DNA of 58,628 nucleotides, from positions 1 through 58,628 of the forward strand of contig CAIRTF010000039.1 of assembly GCA_903881425.1 (NCBI GenBank), given 5' to 3'. Shown here one piece after another: positions 26,918 through 35,835 of this stretch (position 1 is its first letter; the number at the start of each line of letters is the position of its first letter). The notes under the pieces were generated by a model that worked only from the letters and a program-made list of their open reading frames with translations, was not told the DNA's origin and did no database searches. Origin of the DNA: an uncultured Chitinophagaceae bacterium (GTDB taxonomy: Bacteria; Bacteroidota; Bacteroidia; Chitinophagales; Chitinophagaceae). The position numbers were made by a program, and so were the translations under genes.

Positions 26918-28030
26918 ATGCGAGCCATACTTATTATCATCAGCTTTCTTTTTTCTGTAACCACGAATGCACAGGTAAAAGAATATTATTTATTAGTGGG
27001 TACTTATACTACCGATATTCATGTGTATAAATTTAGTGTAGTGAACGGTAATGCAACATTCGTTAGTAAATTTTCGGGCATTGAAAGTCCTTCTTACTTA
27101 GCATTAACCAAAGATGGAAAAAGAGTGTATGCTGTTAGCGAAAATGCAAAAGAGAAATTAGGATCCGTAGCTTCGTTCAGTTTTGATAAAATTAAAGGTA
27201 ATCTTCAATTGATTAATCAAACACCCACTAACGGAGATGGACCATGTTATGTTGATGTTGATTCAAGCGGTAAAAATGTTGTGGTGGCTAATTACAATGG
27301 AGGTAATTTAAGTTCATTCAAAACCAATGCCGATGGTAGTTTGCAGCCGGCAGCACAAACCATCGACCACCAGGGATATAGTATTAATGTGGTTCGTCAA
27401 TCAAAACCGCATGTGCATTGTGCTGTTTTTTCTCCCGATCAGAAATATGTTTTCACCAATGATTTAGGAACAGATAAAATTTATCAATATCCATTTAGTG
27501 CAGATAAGCCACAACCATTAAATGAAGAAGATGTAGTTACAACGGATATGGAAGATGGGAGCGGACCAAGACATATTGCTTTTCATCCCAATAAAAAATT
27601 TGCGTATGTGATTAATGAGTTAAGCGGAAAAGTAAATGCCTATCAATACAATGAAGGAAAATTAATAGAGATACAAACCATTGAATCGGATAATACAGGT
27701 GGCAAAGAAGATAAAGGAAGTGCGGATATTCATATTACACCGAACGGACAATATTTATATACCACTAACAGAGCCAAAGCCAATGATATCGCTATTTACA
27801 GAGTGCAATCAAATGGTACATTGGTTTTGATTGGTCATCAGTCTGCTTTAGGAATTCATCCAAGAAATTTTGCAATTGATCCTACCGGAAAATATTTATT
27901 GGTTGCCAATCGTGATACGAATAATATAGTTGTCTTCACCATTATTAAAGCAACAGGTTTTTTAGAACCTAACGGGCAAGTGATTCAATTAGAGAAACCT
28001 GTTTGTTTGAAATTTACTTCGATGAATTAG
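26918..28030 (+). CDS. Exported lactonase-family beta-propeller protein
   Basis: The 370-residue protein belongs to the 6-phosphogluconolactonase/cycloisomerase 2-like family (seven-bladed propeller). Repeated blade motifs such as YVDVDSSGKNVVVANYNGGNLSSF, PDQKYVFTNDLGTDKI and GSGPRHIAFHPNKKFAYVINEL are seen. A signal peptide (MRAILIIISFLFSVTTNAQ) shows export, so the pentose-phosphate role is doubtful. The ATG at 26918 is chosen over an upstream in-frame ATG because it begins the signal peptide. Confidence 0.85.
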   Translation: MRAILIIISFLFSVTTNAQVKEYYLLVGTYTTDIHVYKFSVVNGNATFVSKFSGIESPSYLALTKDGKRVYAVSENAKEKLGSVASFSFDKIKGNLQLINQTPTNGDGPCYVDVDSSGKNVVVANYNGGNLSSFKTNADGSLQPAAQTIDHQGYSINVVRQSKPHVHCAVFSPDQKYVFTNDLGTDKIYQYPFSADKPQPLNEEDVVTTDMEDGSGPRHIAFHPNKKFAYVINELSGKVNAYQYNEGKLIEIQTIESDNTGGKEDKGSADIHITPNGQYLYTTNRAKANDIAIYRVQSNGTLVLIGHQSALGIHPRNFAIDPTGKYLLVANRDTNNIVVFTIIKATGFLEPNGQVIQLEKPVCLKFTSMN

Positions 28031-28034
28031 ATGT

Positions 28035-28082
28035 GATGAGTTATAAATGATGAGTTAGAACAACTCATCTTTATAACTCATC
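28035..28082. terminator. Long hairpin between convergent lactonase and thrC genes
   Basis: A 21-22 base arm (GATGAGTTATAAA...) is repeated in inverted form with a single bulged T. It starts 5 bases after the lactonase stop and its end overlaps the thrC stop codon. It has no clear T run; the arms also contain two direct GATGAGTT copies. Confidence 0.75.
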
Positions 28083-29373
28083 ATTTAGTCAAGAGCCATT
28101 CTTTAAAGTCGTTGAAAGAAGCATTCATGCGAATGCTTTTCTTTTCTGCTGATAATAAATGTTGCACTTGCTGAGGAAAATCGATTGATTGGCCAGTAGC
28201 ATCTTCCACTGTATCAGGAAATTTTACCGGATGGGCTGTTTCTAAAATAAAGCCTTTATCATTATTATTTTTTAAATACTCACTCAATGCATGATAAGCA
28301 ACTGCGCCATGGGGATCTAAAGTATAATGATATTGTTGATATACTTTCTGAATAGTTTCTGCGGTAGTTACGTCATCAACACTCATACTGCTCATTTTAT
28401 TTTTTAATGAACCGAATTGTTGATGGAATAATTCCATGATACGAATAAAATTACTCGGATTTCCAACATCCATAGCATTTGAAATGGTTGCTATTGCTGG
28501 CTTTGGTATGTATTGTTCTGTTTGCAAGTATTTTGGAATAATATCATTGGCATTACATGCTGCAATAAAATGTTTAACAGGTAAACCGGAAACATGTGCT
28601 AATATTCCCGCACAAATATTTCCAAAATTGCCACTTGGTACAGAGATGACTGGTGCTTCATTTTCTTGCCATTGTTGATAAGCAAAGAAATAATATAATT
28701 GTTGCGGTAACCACCTTGCAATGTTGATAGAATTGGCAGATGTTAAATTTATTTTTTGATGAAGATCATCGTCCATGAATGCTTGTTTGACAATTGCCTG
28801 ACAATCATCAAATGTTCCGTTCACTTCTAAAGCTGTGATGTTTTGTCCGAGTGCAGTTAATTGTAATTCCTGAATTTTACTCACTTTTCCTGATGGATAT
28901 AAAATAATTACATCAACACCCTCTACTCCTAAAAAGCCATTAGCTACTGCACCACCTGTATCGCCTGATGTTGCAACTAATACAGTTGTTTTATGATAAG
29001 CATTCCGATTAAAGTATCCCAAACATCTGCTCATGAATCTTGCACCAACATCTTTGAATGCCAATGTTGGTCCATGAAATAATTCAAGCGAAAAAATATT
29101 TTCAGTAATTTTTACTAAAGGAAAATCAAAGTTGATAGTTTCATTGATGATCTTCTGTAAATCAGCATCGGCAATGGTTTCACCAACATAAGGTTTCATG
29201 ACTGTAAAACCAATTTCTTCTTTAGAATACTGATTAATGTTTTCTATAAAACCATTTGGTAATTGCGGAATATTCTCAGGAAAATATAAACCCTTATCAG
29301 GAGCTTGTCCGCGTAATGCAGCTTCCGCAAAATTAACTTTCGGTGAGTTATGATTTAAACTATAATAATTCAT
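28081..29373 (-). CDS. thrC: Threonine synthase
   Basis: ThrC converts O-phosphohomoserine to threonine with PLP. The 430-residue protein has the family N-terminus MNYYSLNHNSPKVNFAEAALRG, the PLP lysine in LAFKDVGARF (near 107), the SGDTGGAV loop and VPSGNFGN. The ATG at 29373 is preferred, but the frame stays open upstream to 29439 through a repeat arm encoding YSPLGVGG, so a longer form is possible. Last gene of thrA-thrB-thrC; transcription is likely controlled by the threonine leader peptide upstream of thrA. Confidence 0.95.
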   Translation of the reverse strand: MNYYSLNHNSPKVNFAEAALRGQAPDKGLYFPENIPQLPNGFIENINQYSKEEIGFTVMKPYVGETIADADLQKIINETINFDFPLVKITENIFSLELFHGPTLAFKDVGARFMSRCLGYFNRNAYHKTTVLVATSGDTGGAVANGFLGVEGVDVIILYPSGKVSKIQELQLTALGQNITALEVNGTFDDCQAIVKQAFMDDDLHQKINLTSANSINIARWLPQQLYYFFAYQQWQENEAPVISVPSGNFGNICAGILAHVSGLPVKHFIAACNANDIIPKYLQTEQYIPKPAIATISNAMDVGNPSNFIRIMELFHQQFGSLKNKMSSMSVDDVTTAETIQKVYQQYHYTLDPHGAVAYHALSEYLKNNNDKGFILETAHPVKFPDTVEDATGQSIDFPQQVQHLLSAEKKSIRMNASFNDFKEWLLTK

Positions 29374-29396
29374 ACCCCCAACCCCTAAAGGGGAGT
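29374..29396 (-). repeat. C4-TAAA-G4 palindromic repeat, arm at thrC N-terminus
   Basis: On the - strand this is ACTCCCCTTTAGGGG followed by TTGGGGGT, directly before the thrC ATG. It is the inverted copy of 29438-29461 with about 21 of 22 positions complementary. Read in the thrC frame it encodes SPLGVGG. Confidence 0.9.
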
Positions 29397-29437
29397 ATTG
29401 AAAGTTGCTATTGAAAATATGTTTCATAAGTTTATGC

Positions 29438-29461
29438 ATCCCCTTTAGGGGTTAGGGGTAA
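29438..29461 (-). repeat. C4-TAAA-G4 palindromic repeat, arm at thrB stop
   Basis: On the - strand: TTACCCCTAACCCC followed by TAAAGGGGAT. The thrB stop codon TAA lies inside this arm (Tyr-Pro-stop). It pairs with 29374-29396 across 41 bases. Confidence 0.9.
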
Positions 29462-30372
29462 AGTTTTACACCTTGTTGATTAATGGTTGTTACATGTGTA
29501 TGATATGCCAAGCCAATATTATCATACACTTCTTTCATTGTAACTTCTACAGCCTTTGCTGTAACTGCATTTTGACTGAGCATAAAAATAGAAGGACCTG
29601 AGCCTGAAATGCCACCTCCCAATGCGCCGGCTTCTTTGCACTTCTTTTTTACTTCATCAAAACCGGGAATTAAAATACTGCGAACAGGTTCAATGATCAC
29701 ATCTTCCAAACTCCTGCCGATCAATTCATAATCGTGTTTGATAAATCCTGCAACCAATCCTGCAATATTTCCCCATTGTTTAATAGCATCTTTTAATAAT
29801 ACGCGTTGTTTTAAAATTTGTCTTGCATCAGCTGTTCTTACTTCAATTTGCGGATGCACCACCGTTACATGTAATTGAGGTGCATCAATACTAACAATAT
29901 CTAAGGGAAAAATAGAACGTATTAAAGTAACACCACCATAAATGGCCGGAGCAATATTATCTGCATGTTTAACACCGCTTGCTACTTTCTCGCCAAACAT
30001 AGCGAAGCGAACTAGATCTTCTTTTGTGAAGCGATTGCCCAATAAATAATTTGCTGCAACTACAGCTCCTGCAGCACTTGCAGCACTTGAGCCGATACCA
30101 CTTCCGGGCTTAATATTTTTTTTGCTGATGAGTTGAAAACCTTTGATATCAGGTGTTTCATCGAGTAATGCCAATAATGCAGCACCGGAAACATTTTTTT
30201 CTGCTTCGAGTGGTAAATTATATTCATCATCATTAATGATCGTTACACCTTTTTCATTACTCAATGAAATAGTGAATTCATCATTCGGATCATTCAATGC
30301 AAAACCCAAAATATCAAAACCGCAAACGATGTTTGCAACTGTTGCAGGACTGAGAACTTTTATTTGATTCAT
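29452..30372 (-). CDS. thrB: Homoserine kinase
   Basis: ThrB phosphorylates homoserine, the step before threonine synthase. The 306-residue protein is a GHMP kinase with the ATP loop PGSGIGSSAASAAG (about 89-102), an N-terminal strand block (IKVLSPATVANIVCGFDILGFA) and the C-terminal GAGALGGGISGSGPSIFML-type motif (GALGGGISGSGPS). Its ATG overlaps the thrA stop (30369-30372), indicating translational coupling. Its C-terminal codons and stop run into a palindromic repeat. Confidence 0.97.
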   Translation of the reverse strand: MNQIKVLSPATVANIVCGFDILGFALNDPNDEFTISLSNEKGVTIINDDEYNLPLEAEKNVSGAALLALLDETPDIKGFQLISKKNIKPGSGIGSSAASAAGAVVAANYLLGNRFTKEDLVRFAMFGEKVASGVKHADNIAPAIYGGVTLIRSIFPLDIVSIDAPQLHVTVVHPQIEVRTADARQILKQRVLLKDAIKQWGNIAGLVAGFIKHDYELIGRSLEDVIIEPVRSILIPGFDEVKKKCKEAGALGGGISGSGPSIFMLSQNAVTAKAVEVTMKEVYDNIGLAYHTHVTTINQQGVKLYP

Positions 30373-32813
30373 CTTGCTACTCTTATAATATCAGCAAATA
30401 CACCACTTGCAGTTACATCAGCACCGGCACCGGCACCTTTTACCACTAATGGTTGTTCTGGATAACGCTGTGTGTAAAATAAAACAATATTATCTTTTCC
30501 ATACAAATGATAGAAATCAGAGTTAGCAGGAATATGTTGTAAACCAACAGCCGCTTTGCCATTTTCAAAACTGGCAACAAATTTTAATTTACAATTTTCT
30601 CTGGCAGCAGCATCATACAACGATTTGAAATGTGCTTCATGTTTTTCCATCTCTTTATAAAAATCTGCTACGCTACCATCAAAGCATGAGGCCGGCAAAA
30701 AACTATTATTGGTGATATCTTCCATTTCAATTTTTTCTCCTGCTTCTCGTGCCAATATCATAATCTTTCGCATTACATCTGTTCCGCCTAAATCTAATCT
30801 TGGATCCGGTTCAGTATAACCTTCATCCTGTGCTTGTTTCACCACATGTGCAAATGGTTTTGTTCCATCATAATTATTAAAAACAAAATTCAATGTACCG
30901 GATAATACTGCTTGTATTTTATTTATTTTATCACCACTTTTAATTAAATCATTCAAAGTTCCGATTACTGGTAAACCTGCACCTACATTGGTTTCGAAGA
31001 GATAAGGTACATTGAATTCTTTTGATAATGATTTTAAGTATTGATAATTATTAAACATGGAAGAAGCAGCAATTTTATTGCAGGCAACAACAGAAATACT
31101 TTTTGCCAATAGTTTGTGATAGATATTGGCAACATCAGCATTTGCTGTAACATCTACAAATACACTGTTGCGTAAATTTTTTGCAATGATAGTGTCTGTG
31201 AAAATTTCTAAATTCATTGTTTCACTACTGAGCAGGGTTTCTTTCCAATTATTTAAATCAATTTCATTTCCATTGTCAACAAACAACATTTTTTTACTGG
31301 TGGCAATGCCTGTAACACGAACTTGCAAATTCAAATGTTGTAATAAATAATCTTGTTGTTGTTTTATTTGAGCAATTAATTTACTGCCCACATTGCCCGC
31401 ACCTACAATAAATACATTGAGTTGTTTATAAGAAGATTCAAAGAATGCTTCATGTAAAACATTCACTGCTTTTTTAATATCACTATACGATACAACAGCA
31501 GAAATATTTCTTTCAGATGAACCCTGAGAGATGGCTCTGATGTTTACACCATTTCTTCCCAATGCATTAAACATACGGCCTGCAATACCGGTATGACTTT
31601 TCATTTTATCACCCACTAATGCGATGATAGATAAATCATCTTCTACTTTTAATGGTTCAACTTTTCCTGTTTTGATTTCATATTCAAAAGCTTCATCTAC
31701 TGCTTTCTTTGCTTTTGTTGCATGTACGGTATTCACACCAACACAAATGGAATGCTCTGATGAGCTTTGTGTAATAAGTATCACATTCACTTGTTCATTT
31801 GCCAATGCCTCAAATAACCTTTTTGAAAATCCGGGAATACCAATCATACCACTTCCTTCTAAACTCAATAATGAAATATGATTGATGCTTGAAATACCGG
31901 TAATAATATCCTGACCATGTTGCACATTTTCTTCAATCAATGTTCCAAATGCAGTTGGCTCAAAAGTATTTTTTACCCAAATGCGAATCCCTTTCTGCAT
32001 GGCAGGTTGAATGGTTGGCGGATAAATTACTTTTGCGCCGAAATGAGATAATTCCATTGCTTCGCGATAAGAAATATATTGAATGGTTCTTGCATTGCTT
32101 ACCCAGCGTGGATCTGCGGTCATCATGCCTGTTACGTCGGTCCATATTTCTAAATCTTCCGCATCTAAAGCAGCTGCGTAAATCGATGCAGTATAATCCG
32201 ATCCGCCTCTTCCCAATGTGGTAGTATGGTTTTCAGAATCGCTTGCAATAAAACCCGGTGCAATGAATAAAGTATTGGCAGAAGATTTTATTTTTTGTTG
32301 AATGAGTTGATTGGTTTTTTCGAAATCAACTGTTGCAAAACCAAAGTTGGAATTTGTTTTGATTACTTCTCTTGAATCGATCCAATCATGTTTTACATTC
32401 AATGATTGTAGATAATAAGAAATGATTTTTGAGGAGAGTAATTCACCAAAACTTACAATGCCGTCTTTTGTTCGGGCTGATAATTCTTTCAATCTATATA
32501 CACCTTCACATATATCTTCCAGTTCATTAAAATGTTGTTTGATGGCACTTAAGCAACTGCTTTGCGAAGTAACAGGTAATAAAGATTTTACTGTATCCAT
32601 ATGTTTCTTCTCTAAAGCAATCAATTCATCTTTATATAATTCTTTTCCTGCTGCAGCTAAAGTCCCTGCATGAATTAATTGATCCGTTACACCACTTAAT
32701 GCAGAAACCACCACTACTATATTTTTATATGTTAAACTTTGAAAGATGTCTGTCACCTTTTTAATATTTTGTGCATTGGCTACAGAGGATCCTCCGAATT
32801 TTAAAACCTTCAT
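30369..32813 (-). CDS. thrA: Bifunctional aspartokinase / homoserine dehydrogenase I
   Basis: This 814-residue fusion catalyses the first and third steps of the aspartate pathway. The N-terminal aspartokinase (about 1-300) starts KFGGSSVANA and has LGRGGSDYTA; a regulatory ACT pair follows (about 310-455, including IALVGDKMKSHTGIAGRMFNALG); the homoserine dehydrogenase begins at VFIVGAGNVGSKLI (near 468) and contains GTLNFVF and the catalytic-domain block EPDPRLDLGGTDVMRK. Threonine feedback is expected from the ACT domains. A threonine-rich leader peptide lies 90 bases upstream and ppc is transcribed divergently. Confidence 0.97.
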   Translation of the reverse strand: MKVLKFGGSSVANAQNIKKVTDIFQSLTYKNIVVVVSALSGVTDQLIHAGTLAAAGKELYKDELIALEKKHMDTVKSLLPVTSQSSCLSAIKQHFNELEDICEGVYRLKELSARTKDGIVSFGELLSSKIISYYLQSLNVKHDWIDSREVIKTNSNFGFATVDFEKTNQLIQQKIKSSANTLFIAPGFIASDSENHTTTLGRGGSDYTASIYAAALDAEDLEIWTDVTGMMTADPRWVSNARTIQYISYREAMELSHFGAKVIYPPTIQPAMQKGIRIWVKNTFEPTAFGTLIEENVQHGQDIITGISSINHISLLSLEGSGMIGIPGFSKRLFEALANEQVNVILITQSSSEHSICVGVNTVHATKAKKAVDEAFEYEIKTGKVEPLKVEDDLSIIALVGDKMKSHTGIAGRMFNALGRNGVNIRAISQGSSERNISAVVSYSDIKKAVNVLHEAFFESSYKQLNVFIVGAGNVGSKLIAQIKQQQDYLLQHLNLQVRVTGIATSKKMLFVDNGNEIDLNNWKETLLSSETMNLEIFTDTIIAKNLRNSVFVDVTANADVANIYHKLLAKSISVVACNKIAASSMFNNYQYLKSLSKEFNVPYLFETNVGAGLPVIGTLNDLIKSGDKINKIQAVLSGTLNFVFNNYDGTKPFAHVVKQAQDEGYTEPDPRLDLGGTDVMRKIMILAREAGEKIEMEDITNNSFLPASCFDGSVADFYKEMEKHEAHFKSLYDAAARENCKLKFVASFENGKAAVGLQHIPANSDFYHLYGKDNIVLFYTQRYPEQPLVVKGAGAGADVTASGVFADIIRVAR

Positions 32814-32897
32814 AATTTTATTTTGTGCTTGATATAAATAATAAATTGATTTTCTTTGATAACAGCAATAAGCCCGAATAGTGATATGAAATTGTTT

Positions 32898-32913
32898 AAC
32901 CCTTTACAGGGTT
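32898..32913 (-). promoter_or_regulatory. Hairpin over the thr leader-peptide stop
   Basis: AACCCT-GTAA-AGGGTT is a perfect 6-bp hairpin. The leader peptide's last codons and TAA lie in its 5' arm and loop. Only a weak T-rich tract follows, so it may be a pause or attenuator element rather than a full terminator. Confidence 0.65.
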
Positions 32914-32996
32914 GTAATAGTTGTGGTAATAGTAATGGCAGTAAACAAAGCAGTAATTGCTGAGTTGAAAGATGATATGTTAGTATTTTTTGCCAT
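32904..32996 (-). CDS. thrL: Threonine operon leader peptide
   Basis: A 30-codon frame runs from the ATG at 32996 to TAA at 32904-32906, upstream of thrA. The peptide begins MAKNTNISSF and ends TAITITTTITTL; it contains 9 Thr and 5 Ile, with 7 Thr and 3 Ile among the last 12 residues. That is the composition of the Escherichia coli thr leader, whose threonine and isoleucine codons stall ribosomes when these amino acids are scarce. A hairpin spans its end. The 300-base thrA-ppc gap holds nothing else I can name; a good promoter was not found. The protein itself is presumed to have no function beyond translation. Confidence 0.85.
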   Translation of the reverse strand: MAKNTNISSFNSAITALFTAITITTTITTL

Positions 32997-33113
32997 TGAT
33001 TAAAGTAGTGCTAAGGTAAGGTAATATTAGGTAGACTGTCTAATATTTTTTGTAATTTTCGTGCTTATTTAATAATTGCCTTCCTTTTTTAATTTTCTTT
33101 TAAAAGAATTAGT

Positions 33114-35687
33114 ATGTCCGGTTCAGTGAATTTACAAACATTTAAAAATCTTGTTGGGGTTAAATTTCAATTATATAACAGTTTGTTTACATCATTGCCT
33201 TTTCATCGAATTGAAAAAACGGGCATTTTAGTTTCTATGCTATTATTGAATTGTGAAGATGGCTATAAAAAAAGATCCAGCCCTGTTGAGATCATTAATG
33301 ATTTTTTTACAAAGCAAACTGTTTTAGAAAAAGAGGAAGAAAAATTAGATATACTGTTTCGTTTTGTTCAATACATAGAAAGACAAGTAGTATTGTTTGA
33401 CGCATTGGAAGATGCTGCATTCAAAAAAGTGAATGACATGAATGGTAAAGGAACATTGAAACACCTGGCTTTAGAAGTAGAACAATCTCATAAAGAAAAT
33501 GAGCTTCAGAAAAAATTAAATGACTTTGCCATTCAATTAGTATTAACAGCACATCCTACACAATTTTATCGTGGCGCAGTTTTAGGAATTATTCATGATC
33601 TTTCCTCTGCGATTAATAATAATAATGAGCATCATATTTATTCTTATTTACAGCAGCTAGGAAGAACGCCATTCTTTCAACAACAAAAACCAACACCATA
33701 CGATGAAGCAGTGAGTTTGATATGGTATTTAGAAAATATTTTTTATGCAGCTTCAGGTAAAATTATAGCATTCATAAAAAACAATTTCTCATCATCGATG
33801 AATGCAGAAAACCAAATCATTCGAATGGGTTTTTGGCCCGGTGGTGATAGAGATGGCAATCCTTTTGTTACTGCTGCCACTACATTGCAGGTAGCTGATG
33901 CATTGCGTGGCGCTATCATTAAGTCTTATTACTTAGATGTACGCAGACTCAAGCGCAGATTAACTTTCAAAGGAGTGGATGTTGCTTTGATCGAACTAGA
34001 AAAGAAATTATATAATAATTTATTTATTCCCGGACATGAGTTTGATTTAAAGAAAGATGAAATACTGAGTGCTTTAAAAAATATTCAATATCAGTTAATA
34101 TATGAACACAATAATCTCTTTGTGGATTTAATTGAAGGACTTATCAATAAGGTAGAATTATTCGGATTGCATTTTGCTTCAATTGATATACGTCAGGATA
34201 GTGCGGTTCATACAAAATTATTGGATGAACTTGCTTCTAAGACAGAAGTATTAGGTGAAGATTATTCTTCACTGTCTGCAGAGGAGAAAATAAAAATTCT
34301 TACTAATATATCTTCAAACATCTCTTCAGATATTTTTGAGAATAATGTTTACAAAGACACGATTGAAGTAATGAGTGCAGTAAAAACTATTCAACAATAT
34401 AATGGTGAAATAGGTTGTAATAGATATATCATTAGTCAATGTAACAGCGCATTGAATGCAATGGAAGTATTTGGTTTGTTTTTACTAAGCGGATGGAAAA
34501 AAGATGAATTGAATATGGATATCATCCCATTGTTTGAAACAGTAGATGATTTGCAACATGCAGCATCAATCATGAAAGAGTTGTATGAAAATAAAATATA
34601 TCAGCAACATGTAAAGAGAAGAAAGAATAAACAAACCATCATGTTAGGATTTTCTGATGGAACAAAAGATGGTGGTTATTTAATGGCGAACTGGAGTATC
34701 TATAAAGCAAAACAGGAATTATCTGCCATATCAAAACAATATAATATTGATGTGGTTTTCTTTGATGGGCGTGGAGGACCGCCTGCTCGTGGAGGTGGAA
34801 AGACACACCAGTTCTATGCTTCTATGGGAAAAGATATTTCTAACAAAGAAATTCAATTAACGATACAAGGACAAACAGTAAGTTCCAATTTCGGGACAAT
34901 CGATTCGGCTCAATTTAATATCGAACAATTGATTCATGCCGGAATCTCTAATGAATTATTTGCACAAACAGAACTTACTTTAAATAAAGAAGAAGAAAAA
35001 TTAGTATTGACGTTAGCAGAGGAAAGTTATCAAGCTTATAAACAACTGAAAGATCATCCATATTTTTTAGAATATTTAGGACATGCAAGTCCCTTACGTT
35101 TTTATGCAGAAACAAATATTGGCTCAAGGCCATCAAAACGAGGGGCTTCATCTAAGTTAGCTTTAAAAGATTTGCGTGCTATTCCATTTGTTGGCGCATG
35201 GAGTCAGTTAAAACAAAATGTTACAGGTTATTATGGTGTTGGAATGGCATTACAAAAATTAGCTCAGGAGGGAAAATGGAATGAAGTGCAATCATTGTAT
35301 AAAAATTCATTATTCTTCAAAACATTAATGGACAATTGTGAGATGGCGATGCAGAAATGTTTTTTTCCTTTAACTGCTTTTTTAGCAGATCATCCAAAGT
35401 ATGGAGAGATATGGCAAATGATTTACCATGAATATGAGTTGACGAAATCTTATATCAATAAATTATCAGGTCATTCAGAATTAATGGCCGATTATCCTGT
35501 GGATCAATTATCTATTCAAATGCGTGAAAGGATTGTATTACCATTAATCACTATTCAACAATATGCTATTACTAAAGTGAGGGAATTAGAAGAGCAGTTG
35601 GTAGAGCCGCCTGTAAAAAAATCCTATGAAAAATTAGTCATGCGATGCTCTTTCGGAATCATTAATGCAGGAAGGAATTCTGCTTAG
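33114..35687 (+). CDS. ppc: Phosphoenolpyruvate carboxylase
   Basis: PEP carboxylase makes oxaloacetate from PEP and bicarbonate, feeding the TCA cycle and aspartate. The 857-residue protein has the catalytic LTAHPTQ (144-150, His147), GFWPGGDRDGNPFV, and FFDGRGGPPARGGGKTHQF (about 546-564). The C-terminus ends NAGRNSA, a variant of the usual RNTG end that helps bind the inhibitor aspartate. It is divergent from thrABC, whose pathway starts from aspartate. The following 148 bases before amt contain nothing recognised. Confidence 0.95.
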   Translation: MSGSVNLQTFKNLVGVKFQLYNSLFTSLPFHRIEKTGILVSMLLLNCEDGYKKRSSPVEIINDFFTKQTVLEKEEEKLDILFRFVQYIERQVVLFDALEDAAFKKVNDMNGKGTLKHLALEVEQSHKENELQKKLNDFAIQLVLTAHPTQFYRGAVLGIIHDLSSAINNNNEHHIYSYLQQLGRTPFFQQQKPTPYDEAVSLIWYLENIFYAASGKIIAFIKNNFSSSMNAENQIIRMGFWPGGDRDGNPFVTAATTLQVADALRGAIIKSYYLDVRRLKRRLTFKGVDVALIELEKKLYNNLFIPGHEFDLKKDEILSALKNIQYQLIYEHNNLFVDLIEGLINKVELFGLHFASIDIRQDSAVHTKLLDELASKTEVLGEDYSSLSAEEKIKILTNISSNISSDIFENNVYKDTIEVMSAVKTIQQYNGEIGCNRYIISQCNSALNAMEVFGLFLLSGWKKDELNMDIIPLFETVDDLQHAASIMKELYENKIYQQHVKRRKNKQTIMLGFSDGTKDGGYLMANWSIYKAKQELSAISKQYNIDVVFFDGRGGPPARGGGKTHQFYASMGKDISNKEIQLTIQGQTVSSNFGTIDSAQFNIEQLIHAGISNELFAQTELTLNKEEEKLVLTLAEESYQAYKQLKDHPYFLEYLGHASPLRFYAETNIGSRPSKRGASSKLALKDLRAIPFVGAWSQLKQNVTGYYGVGMALQKLAQEGKWNEVQSLYKNSLFFKTLMDNCEMAMQKCFFPLTAFLADHPKYGEIWQMIYHEYELTKSYINKLSGHSELMADYPVDQLSIQMRERIVLPLITIQQYAITKVRELEEQLVEPPVKKSYEKLVMRCSFGIINAGRNSA

Positions 35688-35835
35688 GAGTTGATTTTCA
35701 ATAAAATACTTAAATAAATCACTCAATTTTTCACATTGTATTTATAAAAATGTATTCTAATTTTATAATTTAGTCTACTTTTTATCTAAGTTGCACTTAG
35801 AAAATATTTATTAATATTTAATTAAATGTGATAGT

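Noticed and set aside
28035-28082. Insertion-sequence end
   Set aside because: The long inverted repeat has no transposase gene or target duplication; it lies exactly between convergent genes and is best seen as a transcript-end structure.
33001-33113. TAnnTTTG-like elements between thrA leader and ppc
   Set aside because: Several near matches (TACCTTAG, TACTTTAA, TAATTTTCG) exist, but none has a -33 TTTG at the right distance, so no promoter is called for thr or ppc.
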